64,000 bases of DNA from Bacillota bacterium. Its GTDB lineage: Bacteria > Bacillota > Clostridia > Lachnospirales > Lachnospiraceae. The stretch lies in NCBI GenBank assembly GCA_023435895.1, contig JAEZLH010000026.1:53852-117851 (forward strand), in the 5' to 3' direction. Below, piece after piece: positions 16,995-26,340 of this stretch (positions are counted from its first letter, which is position 1; every line of letters begins with the position of its first letter). Position numbers and translations under genes: made by a program. A model generated the notes under the pieces. It ran no database searches and was not told where the DNA came from. It was given only the letters and a program-made list of their open reading frames with translations.

Positions 16995-19373
16995 ATGATT
17001 AAGCCAACCGATGATAATGAATATTACCAGCTTACAGACCCTGTTAAGCTTCCGAAAGCCTCCGGCTTTCTTTGGAATGAAACGATGATGATTCAAGCCA
17101 ACTGCCGTGGATATGCAACCGCTCAGTTTATGCAGCCGGAGCCATCCAAGTATTCCCATGCACCGAATCTGGAGGGAACTTCCTTTATGCAGCCGGAGCA
17201 ACCTTATTATGCCCATCACCCTGGAAGATTTGTATATGTGAAGGATGAAGATTCCGGAAACATCTTTTCTACACCCTATGAACCTGTACGAACCCCTTTG
17301 GATCGATATGTATTCTCGGTGGGAAAGCATGATCTGATCTGGGAAGCAGAAAAAGATGGGATTCATCTAGAAATGAAATTAACACTTCCAAAGGAAGATT
17401 CTCTAGAACTTTGGACGATTAAAGTTCGCAATACTACTTCCTATAATCGGATGATCAGTATTTATCCTTACTATACAGTAGGGTACATGTCCTGGATGAA
17501 TCAATCAGGAGAGTACCATGAGGATTTGAATGCCATCATTTGTTCCTCCGTAACACCCTACCAAAAATACAAAGACTATTTTACAATAAAAAACTTCAAG
17601 GATAAAACCTTTTTGTTAAGTGAGAAAGCACCCGATTCCTGGGAAGTGAATCAAGAAGTATTTGAAGGAGAGGGTGGTATTACAAATCCTGATGGTATTC
17701 AGGGTGAATACTTAGCAAGAAGTGATTCCAGATATGAAATGCCTGTAGCAGTTATGCAGTATCAGCTTAAGATGTCACCTAACGAAGAACAGACCTTTCG
17801 CTTTATCTTTGGTCCTGCTAAGGATGAAACAGAGATTGCAGCTCTTCAAAAGAAGTATTTTATAGATAGAAATACGAAGGGATACAATGGCTTTGAAGCC
17901 GCTATTCTCGAATATCAGGATTACATTAAACAAGGGGAAGGCTGCATTGAAATCCATACTCCTGATAAAGATTTGGATAACTTTGTTAATCATTGGCTCC
18001 CTCGTCAGATGTATTACCATGGAATCACAAATCGGCTTACTACCGACCCTCAGACTAGAAACTATCTTCAAGATAATATGGGTATGAGCTATATGAAACC
18101 GAAGGTTGCCAGAGATGCTTTTCTTTTGGCGCTTAGCCAACAAAACAAAAACGGCTCTATGCCGGATGGTATTAAACTGCACGAAGATGCAGAATTAAAA
18201 TATATTAACCAGGTTCCTCACTCCGATCACTGTGTTTGGCTGTCCATATGCTTAAATGCTTATTTGGAGGAAACCGATGATTATGACATTCTAGACGAAA
18301 TGGTGCCTTTTGAAGATGGTTTTGAAGATGCAAGTGTGTTTGAACATATAAATCGTGGAATGAATTGGCTGATTAATGACAGGGATGAACGAGGACTCAA
18401 TTATATCAGGCAAGGCGATTGGTGTGATCCCATGAATATGGTTGGCTATAAAGGAGATGGAGTTTCCGGCTGGCTGACTATCGCAACCGCATATGCATTA
18501 ATGACCTGGGCCAATATTTGTGAACACTTCGGACAAGCAAGTTATGCTAGAATTTTCAAAAAGGAAGCAGAGCAGATCAATCAAATTATCAATATTTATT
18601 TATGGGATGGTGATTGGTATGCAAGGGGGATTACCGATGATAATATTACCTTTGGTATCAGCACTGATGTGGAAGGCAGAATATTCCTTAACCCACAAGG
18701 ATGGGCCTTGCTAAGCGGAGCAGCAAACGAGGTTCAGAAGCAAAAATTGATGAAGGCGGTAAAGGAACAACTTGAAACTCCTTATGGAGTAGAAAAGCTT
18801 GCTCCCTCCTATACCTCAATGAGGGAGGATGTGGGGAGAGTTACACAGAAATTTCCGGGATCGGCAGAGAACGGAGCGGTATATAATCATGCAGCAGCCT
18901 TTTACATCTACGCTCTTTATAAAATAGGAGAGAAGGAGGATGCTTATCGTCTTCTTCGTAAGATGTTACCTGGACCCGATATGAATGATATACTTCAAAG
19001 AGGACAGCTTCCTGTATTCATACCAAATTATTATCGTGGCGCTTATCATCAAATACCTAGAACAGCAGGACGCTCCAGCCATTTATTTAATACTGGCACC
19101 ATATCCTGGTATTACCGTTGCCTAATTGACGGCTTGTTTGGCTTAAAGGGTTCCATGGAAGGACTAATTGTAAATCCTCAGTTACCTACAGAATGGTCAT
19201 CTGTCCGGGTAAAGAGGATATTCCGACGTGCTTCCTTTGATATTAAGATATTAAGAAAAGAAAATATTGAAGAAAATGAGCTATTCGTTGATGGAAAGCC
19301 CATTGATGGTAATGTAATTCGTAATATAAGTACCGGCTCTTCCTATAAGGTGCTACTCTATATTCCTAGCTGA
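16995..19373 (+). CDS. GH94 disaccharide phosphorylase, probable cellobionic acid phosphorylase
   Basis: A 792-aa cytoplasmic protein without a signal peptide, in the length range of GH94 enzymes. The catalytic Asp lies in RQGDWCDPMNMVGYKGDG, and the C-terminal phosphate-binding region includes AENGAVYNHAAAF, RTAGRSSHLFNTGT. The core differs from the ADWND(x)LN of cellobiose phosphorylases and, as I recall, resembles cellobionic acid phosphorylases, which split 4-O-glucosylgluconate into glucose-1-phosphate and gluconate. The adjacent sugar-acid dehydratase supports this. Alternatives are N,N'-diacetylchitobiose or another GH94 specificity. AGGAGGAG precedes the ATG. Confidence 0.75.
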   Translation: MIKPTDDNEYYQLTDPVKLPKASGFLWNETMMIQANCRGYATAQFMQPEPSKYSHAPNLEGTSFMQPEQPYYAHHPGRFVYVKDEDSGNIFSTPYEPVRTPLDRYVFSVGKHDLIWEAEKDGIHLEMKLTLPKEDSLELWTIKVRNTTSYNRMISIYPYYTVGYMSWMNQSGEYHEDLNAIICSSVTPYQKYKDYFTIKNFKDKTFLLSEKAPDSWEVNQEVFEGEGGITNPDGIQGEYLARSDSRYEMPVAVMQYQLKMSPNEEQTFRFIFGPAKDETEIAALQKKYFIDRNTKGYNGFEAAILEYQDYIKQGEGCIEIHTPDKDLDNFVNHWLPRQMYYHGITNRLTTDPQTRNYLQDNMGMSYMKPKVARDAFLLALSQQNKNGSMPDGIKLHEDAELKYINQVPHSDHCVWLSICLNAYLEETDDYDILDEMVPFEDGFEDASVFEHINRGMNWLINDRDERGLNYIRQGDWCDPMNMVGYKGDGVSGWLTIATAYALMTWANICEHFGQASYARIFKKEAEQINQIINIYLWDGDWYARGITDDNITFGISTDVEGRIFLNPQGWALLSGAANEVQKQKLMKAVKEQLETPYGVEKLAPSYTSMREDVGRVTQKFPGSAENGAVYNHAAAFYIYALYKIGEKEDAYRLLRKMLPGPDMNDILQRGQLPVFIPNYYRGAYHQIPRTAGRSSHLFNTGTISWYYRCLIDGLFGLKGSMEGLIVNPQLPTEWSSVRVKRIFRRASFDIKILRKENIEENELFVDGKPIDGNVIRNISTGSSYKVLLYIPS

Positions 19374-19905
19374 TGCATTAATCTATTGATAGCACCATGA
19401 AGGTCATAAATAAAAGTGATATTGAAGAGGATTTACAAAATATTCATTGTTAAGATTAACTATTAATAATGGCATCTTTTTAGCAAAGGAATTTATTTTG
19501 TAAATCCTTTTTTATGTATCGTCACTCATATAATATAAATTTTGTGATTGAAATCTCGGAACGCTATTCTATTAGGATTATTCCTTACTCAATGAAATAT
19601 GTTCACAATGTTGAGAAATTATATTTATTACTGGTAATTTTGATTTCAAGTGGTTTACATAATAAGTATATGTTTACCTATATCGCTATCGTATGTGAAA
19701 TTATTTTACATAGATTTCACATAAGTTTTTCATAATTGACGCAAAGTACAATTGAATTTCATTTTCATGTGTGTTAAGATTGTTAAGGTCGATTTTTTGA
19801 TTATTCCAAATTTCGTAATCATGATTTAGAGAGCCAAAGGCGGCCAAAAACATATTACATATTGTTAATCTTACAGGGATAAGATTTATGGAGGAAGACA
19901 GAATA
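19373..19905 (+). other. Intergenic region, mostly empty
   Basis: About 530 bases between the GH94 gene and the phosphate transport operon. It contains a terminator (separate entry). A 73-codon frame at 19514-19735 has no ribosome binding site, no recognisable motif and strongly AT-biased codons, so I do not call it. A short direct repeat TTAAGA/TTAAGG near 19776 is reminiscent of a PhoP box but too weak to call. Confidence 0.5.
19485..19514 (+). terminator. Terminator after GH94 gene
   Basis: AAAGGAATTTA pairs with TAAATCCTTT (one mismatch) and is followed by TTTT; the stem is about 110 bases past the stop codon. Confidence 0.65.
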
Positions 19906-20519
19906 TGAAAGCAAAACCGGATAAAATTATGTCTCTATTATTAGAGATCGCTCAGAATATGAAAGAGTGTGGGGATACATTCAGTTCTTATGAAGTATCT
20001 ACAACTACTGACTTAAAAGTATTTTCTGAGAAAATCAAGGATTTTGAGAAAAAAGGAGATACCGTAGTTCATGCTTTGAACGTTGAATTAAATCACGCTT
20101 TTATTACTCCGTTAGATCATGAAGATATTTTAATGTTGGCGGAAAAGATGGATGATGTAGTTGATGAACTTGAAGAGATCGCAGTCTATTTTGATATGTA
20201 TGAAATGACAGAATTAGATGAATACATTCTTGAATTCAGAAAGAATATCGGAATCTGTACTGCAGAACTGTTAATTGCAATTGAATTCTTAGCTACAAAG
20301 CAGATCAAAAAAATCAGAGAACATACCATTAAAGTAAAGACCCATGAAGAAATTTGTGATAGCACAGAGCGTAAGGCAATCCGTGAACTGTTTACAAAGT
20401 ATACTGATGCAATCAAGTTAATTCAATATAAGGATTTATACGAGATGCTTGAAGGTTCTGTAGACGCCTGTCAGGCAGTTGCTAAAACATTGGATATTAT
20501 CGTAATGAAGAACCTGTAG
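19905..20519 (+). CDS. DUF47 PhoU-like phosphate transport accessory protein
   Basis: A 204-aa, largely helical cytoplasmic protein with the PhoU/DUF47 pattern of acidic metal-binding helices (FEKKGDTVVHALN, DHEDILMLAEKMDDVVDELEE, split here). The family is almost always encoded next to PiT transporters and is thought to modulate phosphate flux. It precedes the PiT gene by 10 bases with overlapping translation signals (GTAGGAGGACAAAC), which supports a functional pair. The ATG follows TGGAGGAAGACAGA. Confidence 0.88.
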   Translation: MKAKPDKIMSLLLEIAQNMKECGDTFSSYEVSTTTDLKVFSEKIKDFEKKGDTVVHALNVELNHAFITPLDHEDILMLAEKMDDVVDELEEIAVYFDMYEMTELDEYILEFRKNIGICTAELLIAIEFLATKQIKKIREHTIKVKTHEEICDSTERKAIRELFTKYTDAIKLIQYKDLYEMLEGSVDACQAVAKTLDIIVMKNL

Positions 20520-20529
20520 GAGGACAAAC

Positions 20530-21522
20530 ATGTTAATCACAGTTATTGTTATTGTTCTTCTAGCATTGAGCTTTGACTTTATCAACGGATTCCATGATAC
20601 TGCCAATGCAATTGCAACAACAGTGTCTACGAAGGCATTAAAATTAAAATATGCCATTATATTGGCAGCAATTTTTAACTTTTTGGGAGCCATCCTTTTT
20701 ACAGGAGTTGCAAAGACTATCGCAAGTGAGATCGTTGATTTGAAAAGTGTTGCAAACGGTTCCTCAGTTATGATGGCGGCTATGATATCCGCAATCTTAT
20801 GGAACTTGATTACCTGGTATTTTGGAATTCCCAGCAGCTCTTCCCATGCATTAATCGGTTCCTTAGCCGGTGCTGCCTTAGCAGATGCAGGAACTTCTGC
20901 TATTAATGTACATGGTTTTGAAAAAATTGTAATATTCTTGGTAGCATCACCTTTATTAGCTTTAACAGTAGGTTATCTTATGTTTACCATAATCAAATTC
21001 TTATTTAAGAAAGCTAATTTAGGACAAGCAAATCACGGATTTCGTTTATTCCAAATAGTAACAGCTGCTCTACAAGCCTTCTCCCATGGTACAAATGATG
21101 CACAGAAATCGATGGGTATTATTACCATGGCATTAGTAAGCTGTGGATATCAAAAGGATATGACCATCCAGCACTGGGTACAGGTTGCCTGCGCCTTAGC
21201 TATGGCTTTAGGTACTTCCGTCGGCGGCTGGAGAATTATTAAAACTGTTGGTACCCAAATTATGAAGTTAAAGCCAGTTAATGCAGTTGCAGCTGACCTT
21301 TCTTCAACACTCATTATTCAGGTTGCAACCTTAATGCATCAGCCGGTTAGTACCACTCATGTTATTTCTTCATCCATCATGGGTGTAGGTGCTGCATATC
21401 GTGTAAAAGGTGTAAAATGGAGTACCGCAAAAAGAATGTTATCCGCATGGGTTACTACCATTCCCATTACCATTATTATCTCCGCGGGAGTATTTTCAAT
21501 ATTTAAGCTTTTCCTCAAGTAA
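20530..21522 (+). CDS. pit: Inorganic phosphate transporter, PiT family
   Basis: A 330-aa membrane protein with about ten hydrophobic segments. Both halves show the PiT signature: GFHDTANAIATTVSTKAL near residue 20 and HGTNDAQKSMGI near 190, each with the conserved Asn-Asp/His-Asp pair. It catalyses H+- or Na+-coupled uptake of (metal-)phosphate. It is the second gene of the DUF47-PiT operon; a large hairpin lies about 115 bases downstream. Confidence 0.93.
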   Translation: MLITVIVIVLLALSFDFINGFHDTANAIATTVSTKALKLKYAIILAAIFNFLGAILFTGVAKTIASEIVDLKSVANGSSVMMAAMISAILWNLITWYFGIPSSSSHALIGSLAGAALADAGTSAINVHGFEKIVIFLVASPLLALTVGYLMFTIIKFLFKKANLGQANHGFRLFQIVTAALQAFSHGTNDAQKSMGIITMALVSCGYQKDMTIQHWVQVACALAMALGTSVGGWRIIKTVGTQIMKLKPVNAVAADLSSTLIIQVATLMHQPVSTTHVISSSIMGVGAAYRVKGVKWSTAKRMLSAWVTTIPITIIISAGVFSIFKLFLK

Positions 21523-21636
21523 TACATAATTCGAATGTTAAACGTCTTTCATACAGAGTACATAGGTTTTATGCCAAGAATTACTTTACAGTATGACAAG
21601 AATTTGCCACTCGAATGAATACATAAGACTTAAGCT

Positions 21637-21688
21637 TACATAGTAAAATGATGTTAGAACATGTTTCTAGCATCATTTTACTATGTAA
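21637..21688. terminator. 24-bp near-perfect hairpin after PiT
   Basis: TTACATAGTAAAATGATG.. pairs with ..CATCATTTTACTATGTAA over 24 bp with one wobble and a 4-5-nt loop. T-rich within the arm but lacking a clear U-run; terminator or 3'-end stabiliser. Confidence 0.55.
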
Positions 21689-21764
21689 ACATCTTATCAT
21701 TCCTAATAGGCTATCAGGAATGGATTTTTAAAAGGCTAGAATTCTCATAGAAAGTGTGATTAAT

Positions 21765-23474
21765 ATGAATCAACCAAAACGCCATTATGTTACGAATATC
21801 TCGATTTTGTTTGCAGTCTTTCTGAATATACTATTAGGGGTAGGTAATATCTTATTTATCCCTAATCAGAAATTTCATTTTATGCAACATTATAAGGATT
21901 TTTATTCTTTTTTTACTCCAAACGAACTAGCAATCCATAGAATGTTATCCATAATCGTGGGCTTCAGTTTTATATTCATCAGTCATCGTTTATATAAAAG
22001 AATGAGAATGGCCTGGTTCATCTCTATATGCCTATTAGTAGCGTCGGCGATTATGCATATTATGGCACATAATACCATTTCCTTTCATATCGCACTAATT
22101 GAACTTGTAATTCTTTCTATTTTAATTATCAACTATAAGGAATTTGAAAGAGCAACCAATCCCATTAGTCTTCGTTCTGGATTATTAATGGCATTGCTTG
22201 TAAGTATCATAATTATTATAAATACTGGATTTACTATATTCATTTTAAAGCTGAGAATTCAACATATCAATGATATGGGCTTCGCGCTTAACGATGCGCT
22301 GCAAACCTTATTTCTTGTTGAGCCTCATAAATTAGGGATTCTATCTGAACGGGAACTGTTTTTTGTAAAATCCTCAATTTTAATTAATTGGATTGGTATC
22401 CTATCAATGATTATCTTTATCTTAAAACCATTAGTTTACCAGCCCATTATTACCTCAATTGACCGAGAAAAAGTAAGAAAATTGTTACACCTTTATGGAG
22501 CAAACCCAATTTCTTATGTCAGCGTTGAAGAAGACAAAAAGTATTTCTTTGGTAAAAATACAGAAGGGGTGATCGCTTATGTTATTACAGCAGGGGTTGC
22601 AGTATGCGCCGGAGATCCTGTTTGTTCAAGGGATACTTTGCCCCTGCTATTATCTGAGTATATTACCTTCTGTAAAGAAAATGAACTCAATATCTGTATG
22701 TGTCAAACCACAGAAGAACATTTAGAACTCTATGAGCGTTTTGGTTTTGGTATTATGAAATATGGCGAAGAAGCAATGTTTGATTTAAATAGTTATCAAC
22801 TATCCGGGAAAAAGACAGCTAAAATTCGCCAAGCTATGAATCATGCATCCACTTTTGGGATAACCGTCTCAGAATACAAACCTTGTGAAAAGAAAGATCG
22901 TTACATTGAAAATCAGATTCATCAAATTTCGATGGAGTGGTTGGAGAACAAAAAAAGCAGTGAATTAAGCTTTATGTTAGGTTCGGTTGCTCTTGATAAT
23001 CCCATGGACCGAAGATATTTTTTAGCCTACGATTCGGAAAATAAAATGCTTGGATTTATTGTGTTTGTACCCTTTCTGGAGGGGAAGGGATATTATGCTG
23101 ATGTAACCAGGCGAAAAAAAGATGCTCCAATCGGGGTAATGGAGAAAATCACGATTGAAGCCTTTCAAACTATGAAGAAAGAAGGCGTCCTTTGGGGTTC
23201 CCTTGGATTGGCTCCTCTTGCAAACGTAGGAGAGGATAACAAAGTGGCAAGTAAAGTATTGGAATTCGTATATGAGAATTTGAATAATTTTTATGGCTTT
23301 AAAACACTGCACCAATATAAGAAAAAATATGGGCCAACCGCATGGGATTCCAGATATCTCGTTTTCTACCCCAAACTATTTACTCCGAAGATTGCCTACT
23401 CCGTTATTAAGGCACAAAATCCGAAGGGGGTCAGTGATTTTATATTGACACAATTACGATCGCTATTTAATTAA
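21765..23474 (+). CDS. DUF2156 (LPG-synthase C-terminal-like) membrane protein
   Basis: About 569 aa. The N-terminal 235 residues hold six or so membrane helices. Residues about 240-569 form the DUF2156/MprF catalytic-domain fold (CAGDPVC, ERFGFGIMKYGEEAMFDL, KIRQAMNHA, ADVTRRKKDAPIGVMEKI). In MprF this domain moves an aminoacyl group from tRNA to phosphatidylglycerol, but many DUF2156 proteins have other or unknown acyl acceptors. The membrane part is shorter than the 14-helix MprF flippase, so this is not a full MprF. ATG 21765 is preferred; GTG 21756 is in frame. Confidence 0.7.
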   Translation: MNQPKRHYVTNISILFAVFLNILLGVGNILFIPNQKFHFMQHYKDFYSFFTPNELAIHRMLSIIVGFSFIFISHRLYKRMRMAWFISICLLVASAIMHIMAHNTISFHIALIELVILSILIINYKEFERATNPISLRSGLLMALLVSIIIIINTGFTIFILKLRIQHINDMGFALNDALQTLFLVEPHKLGILSERELFFVKSSILINWIGILSMIIFILKPLVYQPIITSIDREKVRKLLHLYGANPISYVSVEEDKKYFFGKNTEGVIAYVITAGVAVCAGDPVCSRDTLPLLLSEYITFCKENELNICMCQTTEEHLELYERFGFGIMKYGEEAMFDLNSYQLSGKKTAKIRQAMNHASTFGITVSEYKPCEKKDRYIENQIHQISMEWLENKKSSELSFMLGSVALDNPMDRRYFLAYDSENKMLGFIVFVPFLEGKGYYADVTRRKKDAPIGVMEKITIEAFQTMKKEGVLWGSLGLAPLANVGEDNKVASKVLEFVYENLNNFYGFKTLHQYKKKYGPTAWDSRYLVFYPKLFTPKIAYSVIKAQNPKGVSDFILTQLRSLFN

Positions 23475-23479
23475 AGCAT

Positions 23480-23520
23480 TCCCTGCTGTCAAGCAACATA
23501 CTTTAGCTTGACAGCAGGGA
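23480..23520. terminator. Bidirectional terminator between convergent genes
   Basis: Perfect 15-bp stem TCCCTGCTGTCAAGC / GCTTGACAGCAGGGA with an 11-nt loop between the DUF2156 gene (+) and the next gene (-). Confidence 0.75.
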
Positions 23521-23528
23521 GTATTGCA

Positions 23529-24116
23529 TTAAAGAACTTGTATCCGGTATGCCGGACTCTGGGGAGGGATACTCATTGTTTGGAACATTGCATGTTCTAC
23601 ATTTACAAGCTTTCCGGGCTGAATCGCTGCCAAAGGGATAATGATGCCGTTGGAATCCATAATAACGGTAGCTTCTGATATATTAAACCGCATTTGATCA
23701 TAGAAATCGTAGGGATTACCTGTCAGGAGAAAATTGTTCTCCGGGTCCACTTCGACAACACGGTCAATTGTTACATCAGTGGTTGGCTCGTCGGATAAAA
23801 CAACAATTCGGAACGCGCTTGATTGTGGAGGAATACTTCTGGTCATGGCAGAAGAGAAGTCCGCATCAATTCTCATACCTTGTTCCAAATCATTTAAATT
23901 CAGTGGTTCACCGTATTCACTAATAATGATGGTGTTTTTACCAATGTTGAGACGCACTTGATTCACGGATTGATCCTCTTGTGTATCATCCATTTCATAG
24001 GAGATTAAGATATAACCGGATCTTCTACTGTTTGCATTGACTTCCATAATAAGAGCATCTTCCACACGCATTACTGCATCGCTTAACAATTGTAGTCCTG
24101 AAAGAGAGGTATTCAT
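23529..24116 (-). CDS. Hypothetical protein with two tandem beta-rich repeats
   Basis: A 195-aa protein, no signal peptide or membrane segment. The two halves are internal repeats: each has a VR/MRFNI..(N/A)T(I/V)I core followed by a Gly-x-hydrophobic segment and ends in SIPPQSxA(F/Y)RIxVL (about residues 52-107 and 141-195). The pattern suggests small beta-barrel modules. I do not recognise the family with confidence. It is divergent from the HxlR regulator at 24277, sharing a 160-bp intergenic region. Confidence 0.6.
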   Translation of the reverse strand: MNTSLSGLQLLSDAVMRVEDALIMEVNANSRRSGYILISYEMDDTQEDQSVNQVRLNIGKNTIIISEYGEPLNLNDLEQGMRIDADFSSAMTRSIPPQSSAFRIVVLSDEPTTDVTIDRVVEVDPENNFLLTGNPYDFYDQMRFNISEATVIMDSNGIIIPLAAIQPGKLVNVEHAMFQTMSIPPQSPAYRIQVL

Positions 24117-24276
24117 ATGAGTCCATCCTTATATTGATTAAATAATCTGATTTATTATATGCGAGAACAAACAGAATTTCCTTCTTCATGGAGCTTTAGA
24201 AAAAGATTGTATAATCATAATAAAATATAGTAGAATAAAGTGATTGTGACGAACCAAATTACAAAACAAGAAGGAT

Positions 24277-24645
24277 GTGATTCATATATCTGAGAAAATA
24301 AAAGTAGCTTATGAGATGGAAATTACACTGAAAATGATTGGTGGGAAATGCAAACCATTAATCCTTTACCATTTGATAGAAAATGGAAAAAAACGTTATG
24401 GCGAATTATATACAGTAGTCGATCATATTCCAAAGAAAACCCTGACTTCACAGTTAAGAGATATGGAAGCCGATGGCTTGATTGAACGTATTGTTCTTTC
24501 AGAGTCACCTCTGAAGGTAGAATATTGTGCAACGAAATTGGGGAAATCTCTCTATCCAATTCTAGAATTAATGTGTGATTGGGGATACCAAAATATCGGT
24601 GATCGATTTGAAGTTACAAAGGCACAGTGTACCGGAGAAGATTAA
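24277..24645 (+). CDS. HxlR-family winged-helix regulator
   Basis: A 122-aa protein matching HxlR/MarR-like regulators: EITLKMIGGKCKPLILYHL, a recognition region KKTLTSQLRDMEADGLIER, then a beta-wing and ATKLGKSLYPILELMCDWG. The usual IGGKW is IGGKC, a Cys that could be redox or electrophile sensing. The start is GTG 24277 with AGAAGG upstream. It lies 260 bases upstream of an iron alcohol dehydrogenase on the same strand; HxlR proteins often control such oxidoreductases in response to aldehydes or quinones, so it may regulate that gene or itself. Confidence 0.82.
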   Translation: MIHISEKIKVAYEMEITLKMIGGKCKPLILYHLIENGKKRYGELYTVVDHIPKKTLTSQLRDMEADGLIERIVLSESPLKVEYCATKLGKSLYPILELMCDWGYQNIGDRFEVTKAQCTGED

Positions 24646-24903
24646 GTTACATATTAAATTCTAACCTATTCACAAACAAAAATTGATTATACTTTGAGAT
24701 GGTGTAATGAATTTATCTTGATATTTACTTAAAATTGCCTCTCATAATCTCAACTGGTTTTTCGAATGCTTCTAGGGTACTTTAAGGTGCCTTCTTGAAT
24801 TATTCCTGTACTGTTTTATAATAATATTATTGATACCTAACTAAATATTGAGGTATTGAATATTAAACAGATCAACAGAATTAATGGGAAGGTGAAGAAA
24901 AGT

Positions 24904-26082
24904 ATGAATAATTTTGTGTTTTATAGCCCCACATACTTTGTGTTCGGCAAAGAGGAAGAAAATAATACCGCTAAGTATGTTAAGCGTTTTGGAGGAAGTA
25001 AAGTTTTAATTCATTATGGCGGTGGATCCGTAGTTCGTTCCGGTCTGCTTGATCGTGTCAAAGCGTCATTGACCTCAGAAGGAATTGAGTATGTAGAACT
25101 TGGCGGAGTAAAGCCTAATCCTAGAAGTGGATTAGTATATCAAGGCATTGAATTATGCCGACAGGAGAAAGTGGATTTTGTTCTAGCTGTGGGTGGCGGA
25201 AGTGCCATAGATTCAGCGAAAGCAATTGCAGCAGGGGCAGTTTATGAGGGAGACTTTTGGGACTTTTACCAGGGCAAAGCCGTAACAAAAGCACTTCCAA
25301 TTGGTACCATTTTAACCATATCTGCAGCAGGAAGTGAAGGTTCTCCTGACTCCGTAATTACCAATGAAGAGGGTATGTATAAGAGAGGCGCCTCCGGAGA
25401 AGCTTTTCGACCAAGCTTTTCTATCCTTAATCCGGCGTTAACCCAAACCTTGCCCCCTTATCAGATTGCTTGTGGCATTACGGATATTATGGCTCACTTA
25501 TTTGAACGTTATTTTACTAATACAAAAGAAGTTGAGGTTACAGACCGCTTAATTGAAGGACTCTTACTTACCATGATTAAAGAAGGTCCCAGAGCAGTAG
25601 AAGATCCCACGAATTACGATGCTCAGGCGAATATTATGTGGTCTGGAATGATGGCTCACAATAATTCCTGTGGTGTTGGAAGGTCACAGGATTGGGCAAG
25701 CCATGATATTGAGCATGAGCTTTCCGCTACTTATGATTGTGCACACGGTGCCGGTCTTGCGGTGGTATTCCCTGCATGGATGACTTATAATATGGAACAT
25801 GATGTGAATCGCTTTGCTCAGCTTGCAGTACGTGTATGGGGCTGTCAGATGGATTTTGCAAACCCTAAAAATACAGCAAAGGCAGGCATTGAAGCCTTAA
25901 AACGTTACCTTAAGACCATTGGTATGCCGATCAATTTCAAGGAACTTGGTGCGAAAGAAGAAGATATTGAAGCCATGGCACACACTGCATGCCACGGAGA
26001 TGTTCGTCAGGGAACTTTGGGTAACTTTGTGAGCTTGAACGAAGAGGATGTTAAGAATATTTATCGTCTGATGCTTTCTTAA
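24904..26082 (+). CDS. Iron-dependent alcohol dehydrogenase, butanol dehydrogenase (YqhD/BDH) type
   Basis: A 392-aa group III ADH. The N terminus FVFYSPTYFVFGK is typical of the NADPH-dependent BDH/YqhD branch. The nucleotide loop has GGGSAIDSAKAIA, and iron ligands are in GITDIMAHLFERYF and SHDIEHELSATYDCAHG. It reduces aldehydes to alcohols. The start is ATG 24904 after GGAAGGTGAAGAAAAG; an upstream TTG frame extension to 24856 is unlikely. The preceding HxlR gene is a candidate regulator. Confidence 0.88.
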   Translation: MNNFVFYSPTYFVFGKEEENNTAKYVKRFGGSKVLIHYGGGSVVRSGLLDRVKASLTSEGIEYVELGGVKPNPRSGLVYQGIELCRQEKVDFVLAVGGGSAIDSAKAIAAGAVYEGDFWDFYQGKAVTKALPIGTILTISAAGSEGSPDSVITNEEGMYKRGASGEAFRPSFSILNPALTQTLPPYQIACGITDIMAHLFERYFTNTKEVEVTDRLIEGLLLTMIKEGPRAVEDPTNYDAQANIMWSGMMAHNNSCGVGRSQDWASHDIEHELSATYDCAHGAGLAVVFPAWMTYNMEHDVNRFAQLAVRVWGCQMDFANPKNTAKAGIEALKRYLKTIGMPINFKELGAKEEDIEAMAHTACHGDVRQGTLGNFVSLNEEDVKNIYRLMLS

Positions 26083-26104
26083 TCGTTGAGGTGAAGGAGG
26101 AACA

Positions 26105-26262
26105 ATGAATTATTAAGAAAATTACTGCCTATCTTCTTATTATTAATGATTGGTTATTTTGCAAAGAAAAAGAATCTATGGATTGATGATGTGACGGAAG
26201 GCAGAAATAGTAATGTAGTTCAAGTACGTATCCCTGCATATAATAGTAACATAGTATTATTA
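26105..26262 (+). pseudogene. Frameshifted remnant resembling an auxin-efflux-carrier (AEC) N terminus
   Basis: A GGAGGAACA site and ATG at 26105 lead to a stop after three codons. One frame over, from 26110, the translation LLRKLLPIFLLLMIGYFAKKK.. (then NLWIDDV) reads like the first helix of AEC-family permeases, then degenerates and stops near 26262. This looks like the decayed 5' end of a deleted transporter gene downstream of the ADH. Short, so moderate-low confidence. Confidence 0.35.
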
Positions 26263-26340
26263 TGAACTGAGGGGATTTTTATAGAGAATGAAAATTCGGT
26301 AAGTAAAACGTATCAACATAATGCGAATCCCTCCAAACAC

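Noticed and set aside
19514..19735. 73-codon plus-strand frame in the gap before the phosphate transport operon
   Set aside because: No ribosome binding site, AT-driven composition and no motif; it begins within the GH94 terminator region.
19770..19790. PhoP-box-like direct repeat before the DUF47-PiT operon
   Set aside because: Only two partial TTAAG units with atypical spacing and no matching promoter.
21637..21688. Long inverted repeats considered as insertion-sequence ends or MITEs
   Set aside because: No transposase, no target-site duplication and positions right after genes fit terminators better.
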